DNA of 64,000 bases from Lutjanus erythropterus (Eukaryota > Chordata > Actinopteri > Lutjaniformes > Lutjanidae), in the NCBI GenBank assembly GCA_020091685.1, contig CM034599.1:36719408-36783407 (forward strand). The letters run 5' to 3'. The notes below the pieces were generated by a model. That model was not told where the DNA came from, ran no database searches, and saw only the letters and a program-made list of their open reading frames with translations. Below, piece after piece: positions 11,951-23,182 of the stretch. The first letter of the stretch is position 1; every line of letters starts with the position of its first letter. The translations under genes were made by a program, and so were the position numbers.

Positions 11951-12484
11951 GTAGCAATCAGCTAGTGCTACCACAAGAGTTTCCTTAAGTTCATCCCCAC
12001 ACACACACATCCCCATTTTGCCGTCATGTACACACCTCTGCTCCAGAGCCAGTGGCCGCCGACACCTCTTCGTCTTACACTGACGACGATTCTACAAGAT
12101 GCCGCGTGCGCAGCTCTATGAAGGAGTGGTGAGGCTGTCCTGCGGAAGATAAAGCATTTGCCGTGCATCTTTCTTTTCGTCACCAGTGACCCGCACACTC
12201 ACTGGAGGCTATTGGCTGAAGTCTAGTTGTTTAATCACTGGAGAGACGAGGCAGTGGATCACATCCTCCTCATCTCCGTCAAGTCAGTTGGAAGTCACCT
12301 CAGCAGTCGCTGCAGCTTGAGGAGGTCAAGGAGGTTGTCATCAGTCGTCATCAGTAGAAGACGAAGAAGTGTTGGCAGCCATTGGCTCCGGAGTGGAGGT
12401 GTGTACATGACGGTGAAGGGTGTGTGTGTGTGTGTGTGAGGGGATGAACTTCAGTAACCTCCTGTGGTAGCACTAGCTGATGGC
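11951..12484. mobile_element. Large fold-back element with mirrored CA/TG tracts
   Basis: A near-palindrome centred about 12218. The left arm contains 'gctagtgctaccacaagag', 'agttcatcccc', an (AC)n tract, 'gtcatgtacacacctctgct', 'cagtggccgccgacacctct'. The right arm contains the reverse complements in mirror order: 'gtgttggcagccattgg', 'ggaggtgtgtacatgac', a (TG)n tract and 'ggatgaacttcag', then 'gtggtagcactagctg'. The arms are about 130-150 bp. The ORFs at 11968-12198 (minus) and 12227-12439 (plus) are mirror images of one another and not genes. No TSD was resolved. Confidence 0.8.
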
Positions 12485-12734
12485 TACAGTGTAATGCTGT
12501 CTATAAAACCAGAAAAAGACAACATCTATGCTATGTCACGTTATAATGATATACACAAATCTACGACCTTATATTGTGCTGATGTCCTGAGGCAGCTTTC
12601 AGAGGAAAAAAGCTTAGCAAATATCAGTGGATGGAAAGAAATAGAAAAGAGTGTGAATGTTCTAGATACGTCCATAAGAGCCTTAGTAAAGTCAAACAAA
12701 TGTATTGATAGTGTACAGGAAAAACATGTCCTGT

Positions 12735-13545
12735 ATATCAGAGGTCCTGTCACCCTTCATCCTCAACACCTTTGATTTCAACTCCAAGCTTTGCCACCTG
12801 AAGAACTTCTCTGACAACTCTGCAATTGTGGGCTGCATCAGCGAGGAGAACAAGGCTGAGTACAGGGGTGTCATGGGAGCTTGTCATGTCACTACAAAGG
12901 CGAGGGAGTTGGTGGTGGAATTCAGCAGGCAGAAAACACCTCTTACACCCATTTCCATCCAGGCGGGTGATGTCCAGACTGTACAGGATTACAAGAAACT
13001 GGGAACACCCCCGGATAGCAAGCCGGACCGAGCAAAGAACAGCAAGACTGTGTAAAAGAAGGGCCAGGCTCCAGTCATTCAATGTCTGCAGTACCTCGCT
13101 GGGGATGTTCTACCCCCCCCCCCCGTGATGGTCAGTGCTATTTTCTTTTGCTGGGGCGGCAGGGCGAGGGCAGCCGACGCCAACACAATCAACAAGCTCA
13201 TCAGGAAGGCTGACTGTGTGCTGGAGGTGGGGCTCGATTCTTTGGTGGTGGTGTCAGAGAGGAGGATGCTGTGCAAACTACAGAGCGTCGCTGACAATGA
13301 CTCTCACCCTCTCCTTCACCTTCAGCGGCAGACTGTTACCACCACGCTGCACGACAGAACAGCACAGGAAGTCCTTTCCTCCTGTGGCAATCAGACTGTG
13401 TAAGTCATCTACCTCAGGCAGAGATGGACAACAGAGGCATGGGGTGCTGGACGTCTACATTACAGCTCTGTTTTGCTCTATTAACTGAAATCTTCCTCTC
13501 TATCTCTGTTGATTACAGTTATTACAACTGTCAGACTTGTGGGAC
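12735..13545 (+). pseudogene. LINE reverse-transcriptase ORF, C-terminal remnant
   Basis: Conceptual translation in shifting frames gives features of the C-terminal part of a fish non-LTR retrotransposon of the L2/Rex1 kind: 'NFSDNSAIVGCISE' early, 'RELVVEFSRQKT', then 'KKGQARLQSF' in a second frame, and 'INKLIRKADCVLEVGLDS', 'SERRMLCKLQSVADNDSHP' in a third. At least two frameshifts are needed. A C homopolymer at about 13113-13125 lies at one break. The catalytic core of the reverse transcriptase is missing upstream, as expected for a 5'-truncated copy. Exact clade is unsure. Confidence 0.75.
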
Positions 13546-13689
13546 ACCATGAATCTAATGTGCAATAGATTAAATATCATGGAGATAATCACTTATCTTT
13601 TTGAATGAACCATACATCTACCTCTACCGCAGATTTGACAATACATATAAACGCCATTTCCCATACACACCTGTGATCCTCACTGTTAA

Positions 13690-14750
13690 TTAAAGGTGTA
13701 ACAGAACGTAGTCGATCTGTGATCCGTACAGCTCCCCTCCCATGGTTCGATACATGTGTGACCTGCAGATTGATTACAAAATCTAACCATCATAGTAAAT
13801 AGAGTTTTACTGGCGCTGTTACTTTTTTAAGTATTAAGTCCCTAAATCTTGTTGCAGAGTTGCAGCAAAAAGGCAAAGCTAGTGTGTGCTGTGGTTTACT
13901 TTGAAGCTAAATTTGCTCAGTTGTGGAAGAGCGACTGATTCAAAAGCCTCCACTGAGTGAAAGAGAGTCCTGCACCGGCTGACCCACAAAAACGTTGTGT
14001 AACGGGTAAAAAATATTTTTATATAAATTCAGGAGTGCAGGCACGGGTAAAAAATAAATAACTGCAGACTGGCAGCAAGTGAGAAGTGTAATATAACACA
14101 TTCAATACAATATTATGTGTTTTTCCTTGGTGAAATCAGATGTGAAAATGATTGCACAGTATTTTAACATTTATTGCTGCTAATACAGTAAAATTAAGCC
14201 TAATCACAATACAACCTTTGACCCACATCCTTCCAAACAGTGTTTGATCTCACAGCAGTGTAGGCTAGTTGATAGCTAAAACTGATGACATAAAGGCAAA
14301 ATTAGCCAGAGGACACTAAATAGTGGAAAAAACATCGTCAAAGGCCAAATCGGAAGTTTGGGAGGATTCTGGTTCGCTTACAGACTGTGAGGCTAATGTT
14401 GTCAGCGGCTTTGCTGCTTGTAAAAACTTTCAAAAAGTATTTGCTGTGGATAGCTGCGAGCACAGCTCATCGTCACCATGGAAACACATCGACAGCTGCG
14501 GGAACACCGGCGCTGCTGCCTTTTGTGTGCGTCTTTGGCACAGTAGGCTTCAGTGTTGGCAGACTTTTACTTGGGTGGGACAGTGAGGAAGACTACAGAA
14601 CGGTGACTACCGACAGAGAGAGGTGGCTACATCAGAGACAAAGCACCGCATTTTTAATTAATGTAACCCAAACCTTTTTATATTTGCTGATCCAAAAAAA
14701 TATCTGATCCATGACTCAAAACCACGATACAATCCAAACCCCAAGTTTAG
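13690..14750. mobile_element. Probable hAT-like insertion splitting the LINE tail
   Basis: The sequence begins 'taaaggtgtaacagaacg' and ends near 'cacgatacaatccaaacccc', in the style of fish hAT-type MITEs whose ends begin GGTGTAAC. On either side lie sequences expected in one LINE 3' end (13500-13600 and 14760-14935), so I infer an insertion. Internal frames at 14323-14707 have no recognised domain. Boundaries and family are weak. Confidence 0.35.
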
Positions 14751-14754
14751 TGAT

Positions 14755-14942
14755 CAATTGCCCACAACTAAAATGAAACATTTGTATTTTCACATTGTGT
14801 ATATTTTGGTGTTTTGCACCTCACTGATAATCTTACACTTATTTTTTTCATATATATTTGCATTTGCTGTCCTACTTTGTATTGCAACTGCTGCATGACA
14901 ATTTCCCTTCAGGTACAGTACTATTTTATCTTATCTTTTAAA
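14755..14942 (+). repeat. LINE-type 3' UTR and tail
   Basis: The stretch 'gttttgcacctcactgataatc' followed by 'gcatgacaatttcccttcagg' and a decayed 'ttttatcttatctttta' end resembles the 3' terminus of fish LINEs, which commonly finish with 'caatttccctcagggatcaataaagtatct'. It is probably the continuation of the LINE remnant that starts at 12735. Confidence 0.5.
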
Positions 14943-15353
14943 CAAAAGGTATTATTTTGTCGGATATTAAGCTGTTTCCATGGCTTGTAGCTATTTGGTG
15001 AGTCTGCACTGTGGACAGTCACGCTGTATTAGCTCATAGTTCCTGTTGGTACTGAATTCTGTGATAAACAGAAAAAAATCACCTGAAGTAGTTTTGATAT
15101 TGTAGAAAACATCTATACTTAACAATTATTGTCAGAAATAATTCTTGTCAACTCACTGTCTACACACTACAAGTTTTTTTAGAGCTTCCAGCTGCATATT
15201 ATTGTTTCCATCACTGAATTTGAGCTTGCTCAGGTATATTATTATGAAATATTAGAAAAGAGAGTGCCTTTTATATGATACCTCTGCAAATTTCTGAAAA
15301 TTACTAGTTTGTGCACAATGTCTGTTCCTGTTCCTAAGGGTTCAAAGGGTTAA
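14943..15353. other. AT-rich DNA, possible TTAA-type MITE end
   Basis: No gene. The right edge reads 'ctaagggttcaaagggttaac', which inverted is TTAA followed by CCCTTTGAACCC, a piggyBac-like terminus. No matching left end was located near 14950, so the element is not called with confidence. Confidence 0.3.
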
Positions 15354-15361
15354 CTGGTTTC

Positions 15362-15909
15362 ACCCGGGATTTACACCAGGCGCGCCTGCACCGCGGAACG
15401 GCTGCGCCGCGGTTTTGCTCCGTCATGCACACTACTTCAATTTATACCAGCAGCGTTTCAGAAGCGTTTCAGCAGCGGAGCGTTTTGCCCGTCTGATTAT
15501 GTCATTTGCTCTGATTTTGTTGATTAAGTCCTCTTTCCTTGCTCTTTGTGCTTCTACCATGGATAAGCAGGCTACGTAGTTAAATTGTTTATTTTCTGTC
15601 TGTCTTTATGATCGCGAGTCTGCACGGGGTCTTTTATTTTGAAAATCAACATGATTCTCCCCTGTTTTCCGTGCCTGACTTCCTGCCCGTTCGACCTGCT
15701 CTGTGCTAATTGACGCGCCATCCGTCGAAAATAGACTCGCTGTGTATTCTCCGCGGAGCGGAGCGCCGAGCCGCTTCTAGGACGCTGCTGAGACGCACCG
15801 CGGCGCTTCTGGTATAAATTACAGCATTGACTAGAATGGGTTCTATTTTACTGCGTGCCGCGGCGCAGCCGTTCCGCGGCGCAGCCGCGCCTGGTGTAAA
15901 TGCGGGGTC
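15362..15909. mobile_element. GC-rich fold-back element
   Basis: The left arm begins near 'gatttacaccaggcgcg' and continues through 'ccgcggaacggctgcgccgc'. The right arm ends with its inverse, 'gcggcgcagccgttccgcgg' and 'gcgcctggtgtaaat'. Further inward, 'tttataccagcagcg' on the left mirrors 'gcgcttctggtataaatt' on the right. The arms are over 100 bp and the centre lies near 15636. CpG density is high, but the inverted structure explains it, so I do not read it as a promoter island. No transposase is present. Confidence 0.85.
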
Positions 15910-16264
15910 AGCCTTTTCAAATGCAGATGTACTGTTTTTCTCTGCCTCAAACCATTGTAAATGTAATAGTTATGGGTTATGAGATTGTTTTTTAGTGTTT
16001 CACCGCATCAATTAAATGACTAAGTTAAAGCACCAATTTCAGGGAGATTACACTGCAGATTAATCAATGAGAGAAATAATTCCCTCGTTGCTCTGGTTAT
16101 TACTGAAAATGTAAAATCTGCCTGCATCTTAGTTAAAATTTGAAAGTACAGGTCTCAGTTACCTTCTTCATTTATGGTGAAGTGATACAAATACAGCTAA
16201 ACCTTTCCTGTGGTTTTAAATCACAGAAACACAGTGTATTCCATTGTCACAGTATAGTATGTAT

Positions 16265-16547
16265 GGTAGAGCTGCAACAAATAGTTGATTAACCAACTGT
16301 TAAATAAATTGCCAACAATTCTGATAATCAACTTTTGTCATTCTCAGTTGTTTTTTAAAGAAAAATATCCAAATTCTCTGATTTCAACTTCTCAATTATG
16401 AATATTTCCTGCTATCTTTTGTCATCTATGATAGCATACTGACCTTTGGGTGACATTTGAAGACACTTTATGGACCAAACAACTACAATAGATTAATTGC
16501 GACAATGATTGACAGTTTAAGCAATTATTAAAAGTAAGTTGCAGCCC
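16265..16547. mobile_element. GCTGCAAC-ended fold-back MITE
   Basis: The left end is 'gagctgcaacaaatagttga' and the right end 'aagttgcagccctatatg', inverse to each other. Both halves are rich in 'gattaatcg/cgattaat'-like motifs ('tgattaaccaac', 'tagattaattgcgac') and 'ggaccaaacaac'. This is a very common fish hAT-type MITE. Related fragments lie at 22.09-22.47, 25.14-25.39 and 46.67-46.94 kb. Confidence 0.8.
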
Positions 16548-18119
16548 TATATGTCAAATGTGATGGCAAAAGGGAATATCTTCATAAAGCTTTTGTAAGT
16601 ACTTGCAGAGGGACAGGGAAGCATGACCACCATCATGACTGAACCCTGGTCACTGCTGATCAACCAATTAGCAGCAGAATCTCTTCAGACAGCGTTCATC
16701 TTGATGGCATTTTGTGTCATAAACTGTAGGAAGAAGCTCACTGAATCATCCAGACACCAGCGGCTGACATGAACAAGCAGCAGCAGCTCCGGGGGCCAGC
16801 GGCACAGTGCACGCCATATTGTTTCATAACCGCTATTAATTCAAACTAACGCTAATGCAGCTTAAAAAGACAACCACAGCAGCAACAAAAGAACCACTTT
16901 TTTCTCCCAGAATGCTGTGTGGGCACAAGCCATAGCAAATCAGCAAAGATGCAAACATGGCCCACAAGGTTGAGATGAATACATGTTGGTTTACATGGGA
17001 GGGTTGAGTAATCCGCAGCGGCGCTGACCCCGGAGAACTCTCAGATTGTATCAAAAGCCGAAATGAGTTTCAAAAGAGAGAATTTCAAGCCTGAAAAGGA
17101 GGCAGTAGGAGGATGCCTTAGGCACATGAGAAACTGAAGAGTTACACAGCCACTACCCGCCAAGACAAAGCAGAGCGGAGTACAATGCAATATTCATAGT
17201 CTAAATGCTTTACCAGGTCACAAGCCAGGCTGTCAGGAACCCTTAAGTCAACGGCAAAGCAGAGAAATATTCCACTGTTTCCCCCATCAAACTCCACACT
17301 CATTAAAATACACAGAAAACAGGCTTAATATGGTACAACTCAAACACTAATGCATTAGTCACCAGCGAGTAAGGAAAAAGAAAAAAAAAAACAGCCAGTG
17401 AAAGGTTGGAGGGGCAACACATGCCAGGTGTTTCATCACCTTCCAGCTAAGAAACTCGGAGGAAATAGCAGCAGCTGTCTGCTATCATCAAAACATGGCT
17501 GCCTCATTTTCCTGTCCAGAAGTCTATCTTGAAATATGCCGAAACCCATCACGGCGCGCTGTAAACTAATGCCTGATGTCTCTGCCGTGGTGACAGGCTT
17601 TAAATGTATTTTCATATTACCCCTCCGTTTCACAGTGGCCACGACTGTCGAGGGCCTGGTTCCGATCATTCGTCAATCCGGGTTGATGCTTGCAGTGAGT
17701 GATGTTATATGAGGAGCGTGGCTCATGTGGCCGGTGAGCGAACAGACTGTCAGAAACAGATAGACCATAAAACAGGGAGGCGGTCAAGAAGGTGCCTTTG
17801 AGGAGGGAAGCGAAGATGGGAGCTTTCGAAAATATAAAAGATGCATGTGGGGCGTTTTTAAAGCATCAATATACCACTGTCTAATTTATTGTAATGCTTT
17901 TGTGAAGTGAGAGTAAAGCAGTGAAACCATGGTGAGGCCACCGGTGGCCTCTACCTCACACCAGTGGTGTTCCATCTCAAAATTAAGACTACAGTTCTCA
18001 TAAATACAGCCCATTCTCACCAGAAAAACATCCTTAGGCCTATGGGTTATCTGTACAAGCAGTTTATTACAGCCCTCATTTACATCTATTGTCAGGCAGA
18101 AACCTCCAGTAACCATACG
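16548..18119. other. Mostly low-repeat noncoding DNA
   Basis: No gene is supported. The segment 16600-17700 has moderate GC, no clear transposon ends and only short open frames. 'ttttcatattacccctccg' near 17610 and its surroundings look single-copy. It is a candidate for conservation testing. Nothing else can be supported. Confidence 0.3.
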
Positions 18120-19402
18120 AATTATGAGTCATATGACTAACATAAGTTAATTGACAAACTTATTTTAATCTAACCAGTGTTTTCCTTAATGTAACCAAGT
18201 AGTTTTAGTGCCTAAACCAAACCAAACTATGACTGTTTCGCAACATTAACCAAGTGTTTAATGTTACATGACTTGCATAAGTTGACTTATGTAACGCAAC
18301 ATACTTATTTTAATCCAAATTGTTACCTTTCCCTAAATGAAACCGAACTGCGACCATTTCACAATGATAACCAAGTGTTTGATGTTACATTAACAACTCA
18401 CGTAACAAACAAAACACAAACAATGTAGTTTTGGTCTCTAAGCCTAACCAGACTATGACTGTTTCACATTCCCCGGATATATGATTTGCATAACTTGATT
18501 TATGTAACACAAAATATTTATTTAACCCAAACCATTTTTTTCCCCAAAACCTATCCTAACAAAGTAGTTTTGGTGCCTAAGCCTAACTGAACCTGGGACT
18601 GTTTCACAACATTTTCCAGGTCTTTAATATCATATGACTTCTGTAACTACAAATATTTAGCTCAATCCAAACCAGAATCTTTCCCCAAACCTAAACAATA
18701 CTTTTTGGTATCTAAACCTAACCAAGTAGTTTTGGTGGCCAAAACTAACCAAAATGCAACTGTTTCACCACATCTCCCAAGTGTTTCAAGTTACAGGACT
18801 TGCATAACTTGACTTAACCTAGCCAAGTACTTTTTGTAACCAAACTGCGGCCATTTCACTACGACAACCACATGCTGAAATCATATTAACTAGTTACATA
18901 ATATGACTTGCATAATGAAATGTGCTTATTTTAACCCAAACCATGATCTTTCCAAAAAAAAGACTTAGCTCACTTAGTTTTTGGTACCTAAAATGAACAA
19001 GGTAATCTTGGTGTTTAACATTACATGAATGTAACACAAAAATACTTATTTTAACCCAAACAATGATCTTTCCCCATTCCGAACCAGTAGTTTTTGGTAC
19101 CTAAACCTAACCAAAGTGTGACAGTTGTACAATGTTTCCCAGGTGTTTACCATTGCATGGCTTGCGTAACTTGATTTATGTAATGCAACATATCTATTTT
19201 AACCCAAATGGTTATCTGTCCCTAAACCCTGTCCCTGTCCCTAAAGTATTTTTGTTTCCTAAACCTAAACAAACTGCAACCATTTCACAATGATAACCAC
19301 AAGTTACGTATTGTGACTTACATGACAGAACATGCTTATTTTAACCCAAACCATGCCCTTTCTCACAAACTAACCAGTAGTTTTTGGCACTTAAACCTTA
19401 GA
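18120..19402 (+). repeat. Degenerate tandem array, about nine units of roughly 120-210 bp
   Basis: Each unit contains, in order, a 'ttgacttatgtaac'-like segment, 'cttattttaacccaaacc', 'atctttccctaaacctaacc', 'aagtagttttggtgcctaaa', 'aaactgcgaccatttcacaa' and 'aaccaagtgttt'. The landmark 'cttattttaa' recurs near 18158, 18304, 18516, 18924, 19044, 19190 and 19334, with more decayed units between. No open frame is maintained, so this is not a coding repeat. The same unit occurs at 37.75, 42.4, 42.65, 43.39, 44.15 and 54.78 kb. Confidence 0.85.
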
Positions 19403-20424
19403 CTGGAGGCTAATAAATTACATGGTATCAGACTGGTGAAGAGACTCACACATTCACCAATATCTGATCCAGCATTTTGGCCAGAATAGGAATTATTTCC
19501 GATACTGGTATCCGTATGTGAACAAGCCTACTCAGGGGTTTTATATGTAGCAAAGTTATGATGCAGAAACCACAGATGTATGATGGAAATAGACAGGCCA
19601 TTGTCACGCAGCCTGGCTTTCAATTTTTCCTTGTGGCCGCTTTCGGTACGGCCATGACAAACTTTTTTGGCATATATGCATCAGGCAAGTAGTTCTCATT
19701 GGCCTGAAGGGCTGCTATCTTTGTGTCTGGTATCTGGTTCATATCATGTATCTGTCTATGACAGGAACCTATGTCAATTCAGGTGGGAAAACAGTTTTAG
19801 AAGGGCTTGTGAAAATAGCACTTGGATGCAAAAACTTGGCTTAAAAACCTTATATATATATATAACCATCCCCCAAAAATAATGAACCCACCCATGTGAC
19901 TTTTTCTCACACATTATATGAGTGAATTTATATGGTAGAAATAGATATTTACTGAAAAGCTGAATGTAATCACAACACGAAACATCTCGATTGCCCTCTC
20001 TTTAACGTGACCTTGCCGCCTTTAAATACTTAAAAAGAGGCTCTGAACACCTGTTTGAGATTTTTTTTCACTGAAAAATTATACATAACATAATGCATTT
20101 TTCATTCCAAAGTCATCAGTCTGCCATCTCTATCAGGAGTCACTGAGTTAGAACACAGAATATGAGTGATTAGTGCATTACTTCCTTTAAATCCACATTT
20201 AATTCAGCAGAAATCATCTTGAGTAATAAAGGCCCCTTCATGTATATTTTGAAATGTGATGACTTCAGCCCTCCAGAGAGATTTTTCATGACAGCTGTCA
20301 TAAAAGATCCACACATTGAGTCACTTCAATCACTTTGCTGCCATCTTATTAAAATTATCTTGTTGCCTTCAACATCTAAATAAATAGAATTTAAATTTAA
20401 GAGTATTAAGCAACAGCAGCAAGT
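19403..20424. other. Repeat debris and unassigned DNA
   Basis: 19420-19545 contains 'atctgatccagcattttggc' and 'gatactggtatccgtatg', typical of a fish hAT-type MITE rich in GATACTGGTATC words, probably a fragment. A short (TA)n lies near 19852-19864. The remainder to 20424 shows no gene and no clear element. Confidence 0.35.
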
Positions 20425-21296
20425 AGAAGTACTGATTCAACCTCTTTACTCAAGTAAAAGTGAAAAGTAAAAGTACAGGTTCTGAAATGTATCTGAAGGA
20501 CATTTCTACCAGCTGTTCCTGTGCAAAGACGACTGAACCTCACTTTTTCTCCATGGTCAAGTCACCTTCTCTTTCATTTTGTCTTGTTATGTCTTTTACG
20601 TCATTTTTGTCTTGTTGCGTCTTTTATGTAGTTTTTCTTCTTCTTGTCTTTTTCGTCTTATCTTTTTGTCTTTTCCATTCACAGTGTTGTTTGTCTTGTT
20701 ACATCTTTTTCTTGTTTTCCTTTTTTACTGCATTTTCCATCTTATGTCTTTTTTGTCTTGTAATACCCTTTGTCTCTTAATGTATTTTTTGCTACATGTT
20801 TTACATCATTTTTGTCTTGTTACATAATTTTTCTTTTACATCTTTTAATTTTTTTTGTGTAGTTTACTTCTTTTTTTGTCATGTCTCTTTTGTCTTGTTA
20901 CATCTTTTTTGTCTTGCTACAGAATTTTTTCATCTTTCGTCAGTTTCATGTTGTTACATGTGTTGTTTTCATCTTGTCGCGGCTGTCATGCATGATATGC
21001 ACTGATAGATGCATCAAGGAATTGTCTTTTCTATATTTTATTGTTTCATCCATTTAAGTAGAAAAATGGTCTGGATGTTTGGAATGATGCAAAATAAAAA
21101 ATAATCAATAATTCCCTTCAAATACATTAAAACTAAAGTAATGAGCTTGTTTTGAAAATGTAAGGAGTACAATGTACAGATATTTGTGTTAAAATGTACA
21201 GTGTAAAACTAAAATGTCAGAAGAATAAATACTCAAGTAAGGTGCAGATACCTGATAAACTAAGTATTTGTAGTTAGTTACTTCCCACCTCTGATT
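20425..21296. mobile_element. hAT-like repeat with minisatellite, longest copy
   Basis: Starts with 'agtactgattcaacctcttt' and 'actcaagtaaaagtg', ends with 'gtagttagttacttccca'. The minisatellite of TCTTGTTACGTCTTTT type fills 20575-20960, followed by 'tgatatgcactgatagatg' and 'gtaaggtgcagatacctga'. It aligns in order with the copies at 5.6-6.06 and 9.57-10.31 kb. The 106-codon Phe/Ser/Leu-rich frame at 20460-20780 is a translation of the minisatellite. Confidence 0.7.
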
Positions 21297-22078
21297 ACAA
21301 CATGTCAGGAAAATGTACACGTCAATGCCAACTGTCAACCTATTTACAATTCTAAAAAAAAATCATGAGAAGTAAACAGCCCACAGTATTAAACTACTGT
21401 GTTGATAACATGTTATTTCTTGATGTTCTGCTGGTGCTTTGATTGGCCAGTCAGCACTGCAGACTTTTCACATGTCCTCATTCTAAACTGATGGTGACTT
21501 ATTTGGTCTAACACCGTCTGTGACCTCAGACTGAAGAAACGATGTGAAACTGCCATGTACAAACTGAAAAGTTTGAACTGAAAAGAGCCCAAAGTGAACA
21601 AACTGAACTTTTCTAATGAGGAAAGTTACGCAGTGTACGATATGTTGATCAGGAGCCAGATTCAGGGCAGTCAGCCTATCAAACACAGCGTGGAGCTCAC
21701 TCTCAGGCTTTGCTGTGTGGGCTAATCCATGTGTGACAAATGCTGTTGTGTTAGCAATATTTTCGCTACAATTAGACTGAGTTAGTCAAGTCATTATTTG
21801 CAAATCAGATTGGAGTTCCCAAAGCTGCTTGATGCTGAGACGTTCGTCCAAATCCTACTTGTGTGGTTCTTACGAGCGTCTGATGTGTGTTTAAGCTGCA
21901 GCTGATAATCTCCAAGAGACAAAATATGTTTGAAGGTGAATATTTGCGTAAACTGTTATGTTAAGCAGCTCATTTGAGCTTTTCTCCACATTTTTCACTT
22001 GTGAGGGAAATATCTTTTACAAGATATCTGTGGTCCCTCAGATGGAAGAGCCGTGGATTGAGTTAAGGTCTAGGGCAG
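21297..22078. other. Unassigned noncoding DNA
   Basis: No gene is supported. The sequence is of moderate AT content without recognisable repeat ends. Minus-strand frames at 21413-21686 overlap each other and have no domain. Confidence 0.25.
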
Positions 22079-22470
22079 TCATTCCCAAACAGTTTTTCAT
22101 TTTCTTTACTCCTTTATGAAAGTAAACTGAAAATCTTTGGACCGTGAGTGAAACAAGACATTTGAGGATGTCATCTTGGACTCTGATCAACATTTTTCAA
22201 CATTTTAAGGACCAAACAACTGATTGATTAATAGAGAAAATGTTCAACAGATTGATTGATAATGACAGTGGTTGAAAAATAGGTGTAAACGTGGAGCACA
22301 CAGATGTACGTATGACCGAATTAACAGAATTAGTTTTGGACTCATCAATATTCTTCACCATTTTCTCACATTTTAAAACAAACAACTAACAATTAACTGA
22401 TTAATCAGGAAAATAATCGACCGATTAATCGACTGTGAATATAATTGTTAATTGTTAGTTGCAGCCATAG
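22079..22470. mobile_element. hAT-type MITE fragments (CATTCCCAAAC and GCAGCC ends)
   Basis: 22079 begins 'cagtcattcccaaac', in the style of a CAGTGGTTCCCAAAC hAT terminus. The following 'tgaggatgtcatcttgga', 'aaggaccaaacaactgatt' and 'cgaccgattaatcgactg' through 'agttgcagccat' belong to the GCTGCAAC-ended fold-back family seen at 16.27 kb. The arrangement suggests two rearranged or partial copies in tandem. Confidence 0.5.
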
Positions 22471-23045
22471 AATGTATCGCTCATTTATAAGGTTTAACAT
22501 GTTTATTTGTTTTCAATAAAAAGTGTCAAGATAATACAGGGCGATTTATGCGCAAATGAACTATTATCAGAATTTATTCATAAATTAAATTGGGTCACAA
22601 TGGTTTGTCATTTTAAAAAAGTAGGTCCCCAGGAGAGAAGTTTACTAAAAACTGTGAAAATGTAAAATTTCCTACAAATTTTTTTTTTTTTTTATCTGTA
22701 AAGGTTTGAAAGCTTGCAGAAAACAATACTCTCACCTAAAATAACACTATAATAAAATATTGTCCTGAAATGATCCTGGTCATCATTTATTGTTAGTCTG
22801 TGCAAGTGTTTGTGTAGAGACTCTGCTCTTCAGCCTGCGACGATTATTTCTGATTGTTCCGGTCATGTTTGAGTGTCAACCTGCTGTTAAAGGCTGTGCG
22901 AGCCTGCAGTGCTGGAAGGATTCAAGCACAGAGAGGTGGAACACCATGCAGACAACATGACCCACAGCTGACCTGTTATAAGCAGCACTGTGCCGCTCAG
23001 TAGGCCTCATTTAACTGTCGACCAGTGTTGTAAAGTTTATACAAA
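22471..23045. other. Unassigned noncoding DNA with a T homopolymer
   Basis: A T tract lies near 22680-22693. 22790-22990 has balanced composition. No gene or mobile element end is recognised. Confidence 0.25.
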
Positions 23046-23052
23046 GCTGATA

Positions 23053-23182
23053 ATGGATCCATCCATCCATCGTCTGTAGCTGCTTATCCTGACGGGTTGT
23101 CGAGGGCCTGGAGTTTATCCCAGCTGACACTGGGCAGGAGGCGGGGTGCACCCTGGACAAATCGCCAGTTCATCACAGGGCT
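23053..23182 (+). repeat. Dispersed fish retroposon fragment
   Basis: The words 'ccatccatcgtctgtagctg', 'cttatcctgacgggttgt', 'ggagtttatcccagctgac' and 'aggcggggtgcaccctgga' in sequence are a very common interspersed fish repeat, probably derived from a non-LTR retrotransposon tail. Only about 130 bp is present. I am sure it is a repeat and unsure of the parent family. Confidence 0.75.

Noticed and set aside
11968-12439. Two similar Arg-rich small proteins on opposite strands
   Set aside because: The frames are mirror images of the two arms of one inverted repeat.
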